Notes under the pieces: model-generated
What the model was told of the DNA's origin: nothing
What the model saw: the letters and a program-made list of their open reading frames with translations, nothing else
Databases searched by the model: none
Part shown: positions 1-7,118 of the stretch, one piece after another
Numbering within the stretch: position 1 is the first letter of the stretch
Layout: each line of letters begins with the position of its first letter
Position numbers and translations under genes: made by a program
Source of the DNA: Candidatus Stramentimicrobium fermentans
GTDB lineage: Bacteria > Atribacterota > Phoenicimicrobiia > Phoenicimicrobiales > Stramentimicrobiaceae
Assembly (NCBI GenBank): GCA_012520575.1
Contig: JAAYOB010000001.1
Coordinates: 1 to 13,133 of the forward strand
Direction: 5' to 3'
Length of the DNA stretch: 13,133 nt

Positions 1-120
1 AGAGTAGCCCAAACTAAAGCGTGAAGACTACTCTGATTATGTACAGTAAAATTACAGATTATTTTTCAGTTTGTGATTTTTGGTAATTATGCCAGACGGT
101 AATCACGGTTGGAAAATCTA
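1..120. repeat. 120-bp terminal direct repeat, left copy
   Basis: These bases are identical, with no mismatch, to the last 120 bases of the window (13014-13133). The repeat begins with a short inverted repeat, AGAGTAG (1-7) and CTACTCT (28-34). On the minus strand it also contains the last codons of a decayed reading frame ending at a TAA at 59-61. A prefix exactly equal to the suffix is the usual mark of a circular assembly path. Direct repeats flanking the locus are the alternative. No replication gene supports an autonomous plasmid. Confidence 0.97.
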
Positions 121-238
121 TATTGAGTTTTTTACTCCTCGCATATGCAAGCATTCTTCACCGCTTTCCTAAATTTCTTTTTTATATTTCTATATCCTTC
201 TTCGTTGTCAAGCAAAACACTCTTTTCTTTCTAATTTA
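59..238 (-). pseudogene. Decayed coding remnant, family not recognised
   Basis: Two adjoining minus-strand frames read like the broken C-terminal end of one protein. The first (about 238 to 132) carries the residues LLDNEEGYRNIKKKFRKAV. A one-base frameshift near 150-160 then leads into a second frame (154 to 59) reading LNIDFPTVITVWHNYQK and ending in TAA at 59-61. The composition is protein-like (basic helix, then a hydrophobic strand with W, H and Y) rather than random AT-rich translation. I do not recognise the family. A transposase or a restriction-modification partner are guesses only. The last third of the remnant lies inside the 120-bp terminal repeat, so it is present again at 13014-13133. 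Confidence 0.35.
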
Positions 239-403
239 GGAACTAATTCAAATGATCAATAACTGAGATTGCCTATTTAGTTTTACTTTGGTGCTGTGCC
301 AATCAAGAAGATATTGGGACATAAGCTGTTTAAATCTGTCACAAATTTATTATTGGTGTTTTCCACTTCCAGTAGACATCCATTCCCTAAATAGTAATGT
401 TAT

Positions 404-638
404 TCACCACTCACATATTTCTTTTTTGCCTGCTTTGTATTTTTTAACAACTAAAGGGCGTGCGTGATAATATCTCTGTAATAAAATTCCCAGTACCACA
501 AGCATGCTCTGAAAATCGAGAGCCAATTCGCTCAGTCCCTTGTCTGACAAGGTCATACATTAGCTTAACTCCTCGCTCGGCTGTAAACGCTTCACCTTAC
601 TTTACAACACATTGCTTAGAATTTATTTGCTTCATCAT
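404..638 (-). pseudogene. Remnant of an N6-adenine DNA methyltransferase (motif I region)
   Basis: Minus-strand translation gives about 70 residues that resemble the central part of adenine DNA methyltransferases of restriction-modification systems: GEAFTAERGVKLMYDLV, then an ETERIDSRF-like stretch, then HACGTGNFITEIL at 468-506. ACGTGNF matches the family's AdoMet-binding motif I (PACGxGNF). The conserved GEVFT-type motif precedes it at the expected distance. The frame is broken by an in-frame TAA just before GEAFT (597-599) and by a frameshift near 454, after which LVVKKYKAGKK continues the family pattern in another frame up to a stop at 404-406. The catalytic NPPY-type motif IV is absent. 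It is a dead fragment, evidence that a restriction-modification or mobile gene was once here. A plus-strand ORF over the same bases (460-672) is only its shadow. Confidence 0.62.
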
Positions 639-863
639 AACAATATCCACCCTAATAAGACATAAATTCTAAAGTGTAAATTAGCACTCTACTTTAAGTT
701 CAGTTTTTAATAGCTTATATATTTTAACATTTAGAAAATGTGATTTAAAAAATTCAATGGTTTATACTATTATTTGGTGAATTTTATACAAAAAATATTC
801 TTAGAAGTAAAATTACACAGTTTACATATATTTATACAAAGATTGTGAGGGCAAATGGATGAG

Positions 864-894
864 ATTGTCACGCAGGCTAAAGCCTGCTTACAAT
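864..894. repeat. REP-like palindromic hairpin
   Basis: A perfect 7-bp stem GCAGGCT (872-878) / AGCCTGC (881-887) with an AA loop is flanked by a second paired segment, ATTGT (864-868) / ACAAT (890-894), across a small internal loop. It is GC-rich within AT-rich surroundings. No T-run follows on either strand, so it is not a typical intrinsic terminator. It resembles short dispersed extragenic palindromes (a GCAGGCTnnAGCCTGC core is a common theme). Only this copy was seen in the window. Confidence 0.55.
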
Positions 895-933
895 AAAAAA
901 GCAAAATAAAAGAAGGGGAAATATTAAAAGCAC

Positions 934-952
934 AACTTATTGTCAACAAGTT
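934..952. promoter_or_regulatory. 19-bp near-perfect palindrome, candidate operator
   Basis: AACTTATTGTCAACAAGTT has two 9-base arms that pair at eight of nine positions around a central T. It lies about 95 bases upstream of the candidate -10 box of the plus-strand hydrolase gene. The size and symmetry fit a site for a dimeric transcription factor, but no regulator gene is present in the window. It could be chance in AT-rich DNA. Confidence 0.3.
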
Positions 953-1044
953 CGGAATGAAGGAAAAAGAAGAATAGAAGGACTATAAAGATTAAATTTT
1001 ATCGCAATGTTGTAATATGAATTCCTTTTTAGAGTGAAGATGTG

Positions 1045-1078
1045 TATAATTACTAGGTATTGCCTTATAGTATAGTTA
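1045..1078 (+). promoter_or_regulatory. Candidate promoter -10 and downstream element for the DDAH-like gene
   Basis: A consensus -10 box TATAAT is at 1045-1050. The matching -35 position is weak (TTCCTT at 1022-1027, 17-base spacer), so activator dependence is possible. Sixteen bases after the -10 lies ATAGTATAGTTA (1067-1078), the same 12 bases found downstream of the -10 of the minus-strand operon promoter (12792-12803, in the matching orientation). A partial copy, TATAGTTA, recurs at 1116-1123. Transcription from here would give a leader of roughly 120 bases before the start codon at 1177. Confidence 0.4.
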
Positions 1079-1176
1079 ATTTTACCCGAATATCGTTGAA
1101 TCGCTATCTGGTATTTATAGTTAAATATAGTAGAAAGGTACTAAATAAATATATTCAGAACAGAGGAGGAACGGAG

Positions 1177-2127
1177 ATGGAATTAGAAACAAAAAAGATT
1201 GATATTGATGCCCTGCCGGGTGAAAGATGGTTTCCCAAAGAGACCAACTTTGAAGAAGATATGCCGCTTTACTGGGGTGACTGGGGTGTAGCTTCAGAGA
1301 TAGATACACTGAAGGCGGTTTTGATGAGGAGACCTGGTAAAGAGATTGAAAATTTTGATTACCGGGCAGTCAGATTCAATGATCCGATTAATGTCGAAAA
1401 ATTCAGACAGCAACATGATAATCTGGTTCAAATATATAAAGACCATGGGGTTAAGGTCTATTATGTAGAAAAACAGAGAGAAGACCGGCCTAATGCTGTA
1501 TTTATGCGGGACCAGGTGTTTATGACCCCTGAGGGCGCCATCGTTAGTAGACCGGCAATGGCAGAGAGAAGAGGGGAAGAAAGGTATGCTGCAGAAGCCT
1601 TAGCCAGATTGGGAGTACCTATCATCAAGACCATCAATGGAGACGGGATATTTGAAGGTGCCAGCGGTATGTGGGTAGATAGGCATACGGTTATTTTAGC
1701 CACTGGTATGAGAGCAAATAGATCCGGCTATGAACAAGTTGCACATGAATTGGAAAGAATGGGTGTTACCGAAATACTCCATATGCAAATACCCTGGGGC
1801 TATGCCCATATTGATGGATTGTTAAATATCGCTAGCTATGATACCGCTATGGTACACGCCACCCATGTACCTTATGATATCTGTATTGCCTTAATGAAAA
1901 AAGGGATGAAAATTTTAGAGGCACCTTCCCAAACTGAAGCAAGAGAAACTTTGGGCGTAAACTTCGTGGCACTTAAACCGGGGTTGGTAATTCAGCCCGC
2001 CGGAAACCCCAGATGCAAAGAGGTATTAGAGAAAAACGGTATTGAAGTCATTTCTGTAGATTTTTCGGAAATACTGAAGGGGTGGGGAGCAATACACTGT
2101 TCCACCGTATTCTTAAAGAGAGGTTAA
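1177..2127 (+). CDS. DDAH / arginine deiminase superfamily hydrolase
   Basis: This is a 316-residue cytoplasmic enzyme of the pentein (guanidino-modifying) superfamily, which hydrolyses or transfers from guanidinium groups through a Cys-His-Glu/Asp site. Visible catalytic pieces are FMRDQ (D112), FEGASG (E160), the WGYAHIDG motif with H211 and D213, and the nucleophile in GAIHCST (C308) near the C-terminus, as in dimethylarginine dimethylaminohydrolases and related amidinotransferases. The length suits the DDAH branch (about 250-320) rather than ArcA-type arginine deiminase (about 410). The start at 1177 is chosen over an upstream TTG (1060) because AGAGGAGGA lies 6 bases before it and the extra 39 residues look like translated leader. 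It is the only gene on this strand, converging on the transporter/hydrolase operon. The substrate (methylarginine, another N-substituted arginine or a guanidino acid) is not determinable. The family call is firm. Confidence 0.9.
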   Translation: MELETKKIDIDALPGERWFPKETNFEEDMPLYWGDWGVASEIDTLKAVLMRRPGKEIENFDYRAVRFNDPINVEKFRQQHDNLVQIYKDHGVKVYYVEKQREDRPNAVFMRDQVFMTPEGAIVSRPAMAERRGEERYAAEALARLGVPIIKTINGDGIFEGASGMWVDRHTVILATGMRANRSGYEQVAHELERMGVTEILHMQIPWGYAHIDGLLNIASYDTAMVHATHVPYDICIALMKKGMKILEAPSQTEARETLGVNFVALKPGLVIQPAGNPRCKEVLEKNGIEVISVDFSEILKGWGAIHCSTVFLKRG

Positions 2128-2215
2128 GATAAAAAAACTGCCCTCTCTATAATATACCTGAAAGATATTCTTAAAATTTAAAGTACTTTTCTTAAAACAA
2201 AAACTCAGATATTAT

Positions 2216-2249
2216 AAAGACGAGGCATTTGGACCTCGTCTTTATTTTT
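2216..2249 (+). terminator. Intrinsic terminator between convergent units
   Basis: A perfect 10-bp stem AAAGACGAGG (2216-2225) / CCTCGTCTTT (2234-2243), with an 8-base loop, is followed by ATTTTT on the plus strand. It lies 88 bases after the DDAH-like stop. Read on the minus strand, the same hairpin begins just past the deacetylase stop (2248-2250) but is followed only by TTT and ATAAT. It may therefore serve both converging units, more strongly for the plus strand. Confidence 0.88.
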
Positions 2250-3066
2250 AACTTCTCAGTAAACCTTCCTTTGCTTTACGGCATATCTCGTATGTCGGCC
2301 CTATTAAAACACCCGGCTTACTTTTCATGAAGATGATTATCTCTTCCAACATCTTTACCCGGCTGACCCTGCCGCATATCCAGGGATGCAAGACAAAGGT
2401 CAATGAACCACCCTCTTCATAGAGACCTTCAAACTCTTCCAACCAAATCTCTTTCACGATACTGGTAGGCATGATGGGCCTGCGGGATGGCTCCTGTATG
2501 GTGAAAAAGAAATGTGAGGAGTCATCATAGAGCCAATTAAAGGGCAGTTCAGTAATATATTTTCCCTCACTCGTTTTATGCAAATAAGGGCAGTCTCTAT
2601 CCATCATATTTGAGGAATATTCAAAATCATTTTGGGCAATAGCATCGATAGTCTCTTTGTTTAAATTAGCCTCCGGTGAGCGATGCCCTTTAGGTATAAC
2701 TCCCAGTAAGTCTTTCATTATCTTTTTGGATTTTAAAATAAGCTCATTTTCTTGTTCAATAAAATAAGCCTTTTCATGCAGATACCCATGATAACCGATT
2801 TCATGCCCCCTCCTTACTATCTCTTGACACACTTCACTATACCGCTCTATAACCCATCCAGGTATAAAAAAGGTTGCCTTAATCTCCTGCCGATCTAACA
2901 TATCGAGTATTCTTGGCACTGCCACTTTTGGTCCATAGGAACCTTCTGCCATTAAATTCATGGAATGTATACTATCCATGGTCCGGGAAAACCAGAAAGT
3001 TTCTGCATCAAGATCGAAAGTAAAAGCCACTCCGCATTTGATGCCATCAGGCCAGATTTTGGTCAT
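2248..3066 (-). CDS. Polysaccharide deacetylase-fold amidohydrolase (PuuE/HpPgdA-like)
   Basis: A 272-residue NodB-homology (carbohydrate esterase 4) protein with no signal peptide, so cytoplasmic. Motifs in order: FTFDLDAE (D18, D20; catalytic base and metal region), GYHGYLHE (H93, H97; metal-binding HxxxH), GHRSPE (R129), LPFNW near 174, and VLHPW (H227). The YHGYLHE form and the FTFDLDAE start are like the branch holding PuuE-type allantoinase, H. pylori PgdA and cyclic-imide hydrolases, rather than secreted chitin or peptidoglycan deacetylases. A soluble substrate with a C-N bond is therefore more likely than cell wall. The start is supported by GGAGGTG eight bases upstream. It is the last gene of the minus-strand run, 113 bases after the AstE-like gene, and ends at the shared terminator. 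The substrate is unknown. Confidence 0.88.
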   Translation of the reverse strand: MTKIWPDGIKCGVAFTFDLDAETFWFSRTMDSIHSMNLMAEGSYGPKVAVPRILDMLDRQEIKATFFIPGWVIERYSEVCQEIVRRGHEIGYHGYLHEKAYFIEQENELILKSKKIMKDLLGVIPKGHRSPEANLNKETIDAIAQNDFEYSSNMMDRDCPYLHKTSEGKYITELPFNWLYDDSSHFFFTIQEPSRRPIMPTSIVKEIWLEEFEGLYEEGGSLTFVLHPWICGRVSRVKMLEEIIIFMKSKPGVLIGPTYEICRKAKEGLLRS

Positions 3067-3179
3067 TAAACTTACACCTCCTATAGATTAGATATTTTTA
3101 CTTATCTTTGTATTGTAATGGTTTTTTTTCTTTAAACTTTAATCCATATTGATTGCCGTTTTATTTTAATATTTCTTTC

Positions 3180-4127
3180 CTATTTAGGAACAATGATCTC
3201 TATCAAGAGAGAGCCCCTTTTAACATATATACCGGTATTAACCAGTAGCACCTTCCCATCAGCAGGTGCCCGCAAAGTTTCCAGTTCTGTACCAAATACA
3301 TCTTCGACGGTTCCGATTATTTCGTTCTCTTTTACCTGTTCTCCTACTTTAGTATGATGATAAAAAATACCTTCCGCTTTTGCTCTGATATGAATAGGTG
3401 CTTTATAGTAGATTTGGTTTTCAAGCTCAATCAGACTATCATCTAAAACTTTCATAAAGCCTAATATATTAGTCAGGCCTCTTAAAATTAAATCTACATA
3501 TTTTTCACTGTCTTCCCCTATTTGTCCTGCATTCATAACCAGACTGGGAATTCCCATATCTGCGGCTGTAGAATAACTTTGGTTCCGATCATTTATCTCG
3601 CCTTCAGCCGATTTAATCACAATATCGGTCAACCCTGAGTATTTTGCCATCTTAAGAGACACTTCATTTACTCTCTTATCTTCCGAATCATGTATTTCAC
3701 AAAAGGGGCTCATGGCTTCTGTTAAATCCGCGGAGTGTAAATCAATATAGTAATCGCTACCCTTTATAAAATTTTGTACTAAATGATAGACTAGTCTTTC
3801 GGAATAGGTTCCGTTTTCGCTTCCCGGAAAACATCTATTAATATTCTTATTATCCTTGGGACAGACAAACATCTTTTTACTTTTAAAGGCCTCCATATCT
3901 ACAATGGGAATAATCTTTACAGTGCCTCGGAGTGTTTCGTAATTTAACCTTTTATACAGAGCTATTGCGGCTAGTACAGGCGGATATTCGCAGCCATGGA
4001 TACCTGCGGTAATACAAACCGTCGGCCCTTTCTGTGCACCTTTTACTAAGAGATAAGGGAATGTAATGGCATCACCATCGGCAGCTTTATACTTTACATA
4101 ACTTCCTTTTTTGTATATGATTGTCAT
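3180..4127 (-). CDS. Succinylglutamate desuccinylase/aspartoacylase-family zinc hydrolase
   Basis: A 315-residue M14-like carboxypeptidase-fold protein. Zinc and substrate motifs: GIHGCEYPP (H44, E47), NKNINRCFPG (N97, R98, the substrate-carboxylate-binding NRxFPG) and YIDLHSAD (H131). The C-terminal part (about 245-313) is the small beta-barrel typical of AstE/AspA relatives (KAEGIFYHHTKVGEQVKENE, then APADGKVL), similar to a lipoyl/biotinyl hybrid fold. Family members remove acyl groups from N-acyl amino acids. Oddity: where relatives usually have the catalytic glutamate of the E-A-G or E-x-G motif, this protein reads VMNAGQIGE, with Asn199 (codon AAT), so activity or mechanism may differ. 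The gene follows the transporter ATPase by about 100 bases and is probably co-transcribed. Its SD (AGAGAG) is modest. Confidence 0.87.
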   Translation of the reverse strand: MTIIYKKGSYVKYKAADGDAITFPYLLVKGAQKGPTVCITAGIHGCEYPPVLAAIALYKRLNYETLRGTVKIIPIVDMEAFKSKKMFVCPKDNKNINRCFPGSENGTYSERLVYHLVQNFIKGSDYYIDLHSADLTEAMSPFCEIHDSEDKRVNEVSLKMAKYSGLTDIVIKSAEGEINDRNQSYSTAADMGIPSLVMNAGQIGEDSEKYVDLILRGLTNILGFMKVLDDSLIELENQIYYKAPIHIRAKAEGIFYHHTKVGEQVKENEIIGTVEDVFGTELETLRAPADGKVLLVNTGIYVKRGSLLIEIIVPK

Positions 4128-4228
4128 AGTTTTTCACTCTCTTTATTCAGTATATTTTAGATATTTTTACGGGTAATAATTTGAGCAGGAGAGATTCTTC
4201 TTTAAAAAATCCATATAAGATAATATTA

Positions 4229-5209
4229 TTAGTTATCGGTAACTCTATGGCAGCGGCATTTAGTTCCATCAGATATTTTTTTTAGTTCGGGGTGTATGGT
4301 AGAGCAAATTGGAATACTGACCGGACATCTTGCCTGAAAACGACACCCTTTCGGCAGATTGATTGGAGAGGGTGGGTCATCTAATACCTTTAAATCAAAA
4401 TCTTTCTCTTCACATTCGGTATTAGCTGATTCGATTAAGAGCTTGCTATAGGGGTGTTTGGCATTTTGCCTGAACTCTTCTGCTTTTAAAATTTCTACAA
4501 TCTCTCCTAAATACATAACCGCTATATCAGTACAAATATATTCGGCAACCCTTATGTCATGGGTAACCAAGAGGTAAGTCAGTCTTTCTTTCTGCTGTAA
4601 TTCTACCAGCAAGTTCAGTATTTTGGCCTGTACTGAAACATCTAAAGCGGAAGTCGGTTCATCCAAAACAATAAAATCTGGATTTAACGATAAAGCCCTG
4701 GCAATACAAATTCTCTGTTGCTGTCCACCTGACAATTGATGGGGAAATCTGGTCAGCAGTTCTGGTCTTAAGTTAACTTTATCCAACAACTCTTCAATTT
4801 TTTGCTCAATTTCTATCTCTTTTTCGTATACTTTGTTTATTTTTAACGGCTCTTTGAGTAAAAAATCGATTGTTCTGCGGGGAGATAGAACTTCAGCCGG
4901 ATTCTGAAAGACTATTTGAATTTGACTGTAAATTCTATTTTCTCTTAAATCTCTACCTTTCATCTTGGTAATATCATGTCCTTTATACCAAATAGTGCCT
5001 GAAGTGGGTTCCTGCAGCCTAGTTATTAATTGAGCCAGGGTGGTTTTCCCACAGCCACTCTCACCGAGTAAACCAAAGGTAGTGCAGCCCATTATGTCCA
5101 GATCCACCTTATCAAGGGCATTAACATAGGCTTTAGGCTTATTCCATACTCCACGTCCAACGGGAAATAGCTTTTTTAGTTTGCATGTTGATAAAATAGG
5201 TTTAACCAT
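4229..5209 (-). CDS. Dipeptide/oligopeptide ABC transporter ATP-binding protein (DppF/OppF-like)
   Basis: A 326-residue ATPase of the peptide/nickel importer family. Walker A is GESGCGKTT (K55), the ABC signature is LSGGQQQR (159-166), Walker B is IVLDEPTSALD (D183, E184), and the switch histidine is H217 in VTHD. A C-terminal oligopeptide-transporter tail with KGCRFQARCP and further cysteines (C289, C295, C302, then CRC at 318-320) is present. The start is set at ATG 5209 because GGTGAT lies just before it. An upstream TTG at 5221 would add four residues but has no SD. It is the second ATPase of the importer, following the DppD-like gene by about 50 bases, and should pair with it under the two permeases at the inner face of the membrane. 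Confidence 0.95.
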   Translation of the reverse strand: MVKPILSTCKLKKLFPVGRGVWNKPKAYVNALDKVDLDIMGCTTFGLLGESGCGKTTLAQLITRLQEPTSGTIWYKGHDITKMKGRDLRENRIYSQIQIVFQNPAEVLSPRRTIDFLLKEPLKINKVYEKEIEIEQKIEELLDKVNLRPELLTRFPHQLSGGQQQRICIARALSLNPDFIVLDEPTSALDVSVQAKILNLLVELQQKERLTYLLVTHDIRVAEYICTDIAVMYLGEIVEILKAEEFRQNAKHPYSKLLIESANTECEEKDFDLKVLDDPPSPINLPKGCRFQARCPVSIPICSTIHPELKKISDGTKCRCHRVTDN

Positions 5210-5260
5210 ATTAATCACCAATCAAATGAAAGCACTCACTCTAACTTTATATTTGTGATC

Positions 5261-6226
5261 TTAAAGATATTTACGGCAAGCTACTCTTCTACCATTATCT
5301 AACTCTACCAACGCCGGCGGCGTACCTTGACAGCAATCCCCTGATTTCTCCAAACATCTGCAATCAAAGATACAGCCGTCGGGAATATTGAGCATATTGG
5401 GAACAAACCCTTCAATACTCTGCAGAGGCCTCCCCCTTTTGCTGACCGAGGGCTGTGAATCCATGAGAGCCCTGGTATAAGGGTGCAGAGGTTGCGATAG
5501 AATATCTTCAGTAGATCCAATCTCCACAATAATACCGCCATACATCACTGCAATCTTTCCACAAACTTGTTTAACCACATCTAGGTCATGAGAGATCCAG
5601 ATCAGCGAACTGTTGAACCTTCTCATAATATCTCTCATCAATTTGATTATCTGTTTTTCGACCGTAACATCCAAGGCGGTAGTCGGCTCATCGGCAATTA
5701 TTAAAGCCGGATTGCAGCTAACTGCCATCGCTATCATCACTCTTTGCGCCATTCCTCCGGAAAGCTCAAAGGGATATCTTTCCAGTACACTCTTTGCTTC
5801 CGGTACCCTCACAATCCTAAGCAATTCTTCCGCCCTATATACTGCCTCTTTATTATTGAGACGGGAATGTGTTTTCAGCACCTCTATCATCTGTTCTTTG
5901 ACTTTAAAGAGTGGGTTTAGAGAGGTCATAGGGCTTTGTAAAATCATGGAAAGTCCTGCACCTCTAATTTTCCCCATCTTCTTAGAGGATAAAGAGAGGA
6001 GATTTTCACCTTTAAAGAAGATGGAGCCTGATATAATTTTACCAGGAACGGGTAATATACCCATTATGGATTGAGATAAAACACTCTTACCGGAACCAGT
6101 TTCTCCAACAATTCCTAAAGACTCACATTCACCGACTTCTAGACTAATATCCCGCAGTACTCTGGATACACCGTCGAAAGTATTGAATACTACATTTAAA
6201 TTATTAACACTGAGTAATCTATTCAT
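5261..6226 (-). CDS. Dipeptide/oligopeptide ABC transporter ATP-binding protein (DppD/OppD-like)
   Basis: A 321-residue ATPase: Walker A GETGSGKS (41-48, K47), Q-loop MILQSPMTSLNP (94-105), signature LSGGMAQR (155-162), Walker B LIIADEPTTALD (D179, E180) and H-loop SHD (H213). The C-terminal extension has the family's DGCIFDCRC pattern with cysteines 285, 289, 291, 298, 299 and 317. In some peptide-importer ATPases this region carries an iron-sulfur cluster, which is possible but unproven here. It starts only 4 bases after the upstream permease stop, indicating translational coupling. All catalytic motifs are intact. Confidence 0.95.
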   Translation of the reverse strand: MNRLLSVNNLNVVFNTFDGVSRVLRDISLEVGECESLGIVGETGSGKSVLSQSIMGILPVPGKIISGSIFFKGENLLSLSSKKMGKIRGAGLSMILQSPMTSLNPLFKVKEQMIEVLKTHSRLNNKEAVYRAEELLRIVRVPEAKSVLERYPFELSGGMAQRVMIAMAVSCNPALIIADEPTTALDVTVEKQIIKLMRDIMRRFNSSLIWISHDLDVVKQVCGKIAVMYGGIIVEIGSTEDILSQPLHPYTRALMDSQPSVSKRGRPLQSIEGFVPNMLNIPDGCIFDCRCLEKSGDCCQGTPPALVELDNGRRVACRKYL

Positions 6227-6230
6227 CTTT

Positions 6231-7103
6231 TTATCTTCTCTGTCTCGGGTCGAAAATATCCCTCAGTCCGTCACCTAAAAGATTCAACCCCATAACAGTC
6301 AGCATAATGGCTAATCCCGGAAAAAATACCAGCCACCATTGCCCTGATACTATATATTGTCTTCCCTCACTGATTATCAAGCCCCATTCGGATATGGGCG
6401 GCTGTACTCCGATACCGATAAAACTCAATCCGGCAGTATTCAAAATAACATTTCCGAAAGAGAGTGTTGAACTTACTAAAACAGGGGGTAAAACATTGGG
6501 CAAGATATGATAAAACAGAATATAACTCCACTTGCCCCCGATTCCCCTGGTAGCTGTGACATAGCCGCTCTGTTTTAACGAGAGTGTTTCTCCTCTGGCA
6601 ATTCTCGCAGTACCGGTCCAGGAGCTGACTAGCATGGCAATAATCAGAGTTTTTATTCCTCCTCCCATAATGGTAGCTAACACCATAGCCACAATGACAG
6701 ATGGGAAAGCCATCAATAAATCTACAAATCTCATAATAAAATTATCGATATTACCGCCTAGATAACCAGAAACGGTGCCTATTGCCAGACCCAGCAAGGT
6801 AGAAAAGATTACTACAATAAAACCTATACTCAACGAGGTCCGGGCTCCGTAAATTACCCGGCTGAACAAATCTCTTCCATAACGGTCTGTGCCAAAATAA
6901 TGGGCGCGGGAGGGCGAATTGAGAATACTATGATAGTTTATTTCATCCGGAGGAATAGGGGCAAGGAGCGGTCCTAAAATTGCTATCAGAATGAAAACAA
7001 AGACAATAGTAGCCCCCACGACAGAAAGCTTATTGGAAAGGAATATCTTTTTTCGATGTGATTGTTTACTCTTATCTATTTGGATTCTTGTATCTCTTGT
7101 CAT
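6231..7103 (-). CDS. Dipeptide/oligopeptide ABC transporter permease (DppC/OppC-like)
   Basis: A 290-residue inner-membrane permease. It has a basic cytoplasmic N-terminus, a first membrane segment at about 27-49, the OppC signature GTDRYGRDLFSRVIYGART (71-89), further hydrophobic segments at about 91-113, 128-147, 150-161, 207-231 and 256-276, and the EAA coupling loop around 166-196 (ARGETLSLKQSGYVTATRG). It ends in the typical GDGLRDIFDPR tail. The start lies 15 bases after the DppB-like stop, with AGGA close to the ATG. It forms the translocation pore with the neighbouring permease. Confidence 0.95.
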   Translation of the reverse strand: MTRDTRIQIDKSKQSHRKKIFLSNKLSVVGATIVFVFILIAILGPLLAPIPPDEINYHSILNSPSRAHYFGTDRYGRDLFSRVIYGARTSLSIGFIVVIFSTLLGLAIGTVSGYLGGNIDNFIMRFVDLLMAFPSVIVAMVLATIMGGGIKTLIIAMLVSSWTGTARIARGETLSLKQSGYVTATRGIGGKWSYILFYHILPNVLPPVLVSSTLSFGNVILNTAGLSFIGIGVQPPISEWGLIISEGRQYIVSGQWWLVFFPGLAIMLTVMGLNLLGDGLRDIFDPRQRR

Positions 7104-7118
7104 AGTCCTGCTTTTTGG

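Larger units (their letters stand above)
655..1044. other. Non-coding stretch with decayed and palindromic DNA
   Basis: No credible gene is visible. The stretch is very AT-rich. It contains a REP-like palindrome (864-894), a 19-bp near-palindrome (934-952) and a purine-rich run (905-990). A short plus-strand frame (about 919-978, ending TAG, including AQLIVNKFGMKEKEE) could be another coding scrap but matches nothing I recognise. Confidence 0.5.

Noticed and set aside
460-672. Plus-strand ORF of 70 codons
   Set aside because: It has no SD and begins on a non-ATG codon. It lies opposite the methyltransferase remnant, whose minus-strand frames make better protein sense.
864-894. Intrinsic terminator
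   Set aside because: The hairpin is strong but is followed by A-rich DNA, not a T-run, on the plus strand, and no T-run follows on the minus strand. No gene ends beside it.
1060-1176. N-terminal extension of the DDAH-like protein from an upstream TTG
   Set aside because: The 39 extra residues translate promoter and leader DNA, the TTG lacks an SD, and a strong SD precedes the ATG at 1177.
1177-2127. Arginine deiminase ArcA or agmatine deiminase
   Set aside because: At 316 residues it is shorter than ArcA, and the motif layout (late Cys in HCST, WGYAHID) fits the DDAH-like branch better. No arc or agmatine genes are adjacent.
2248-3066. Specific naming as PuuE allantoinase or peptidoglycan deacetylase
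   Set aside because: The motifs place it in the shared superfamily branch, but no ureide genes or cell-wall context support a single substrate.
5613-6074. Plus-strand ORF of 153 codons opposite the DppD-like ATPase
   Set aside because: It is antisense to an intact conserved ATPase and has no SD or recognisable motif. It is a shadow frame.
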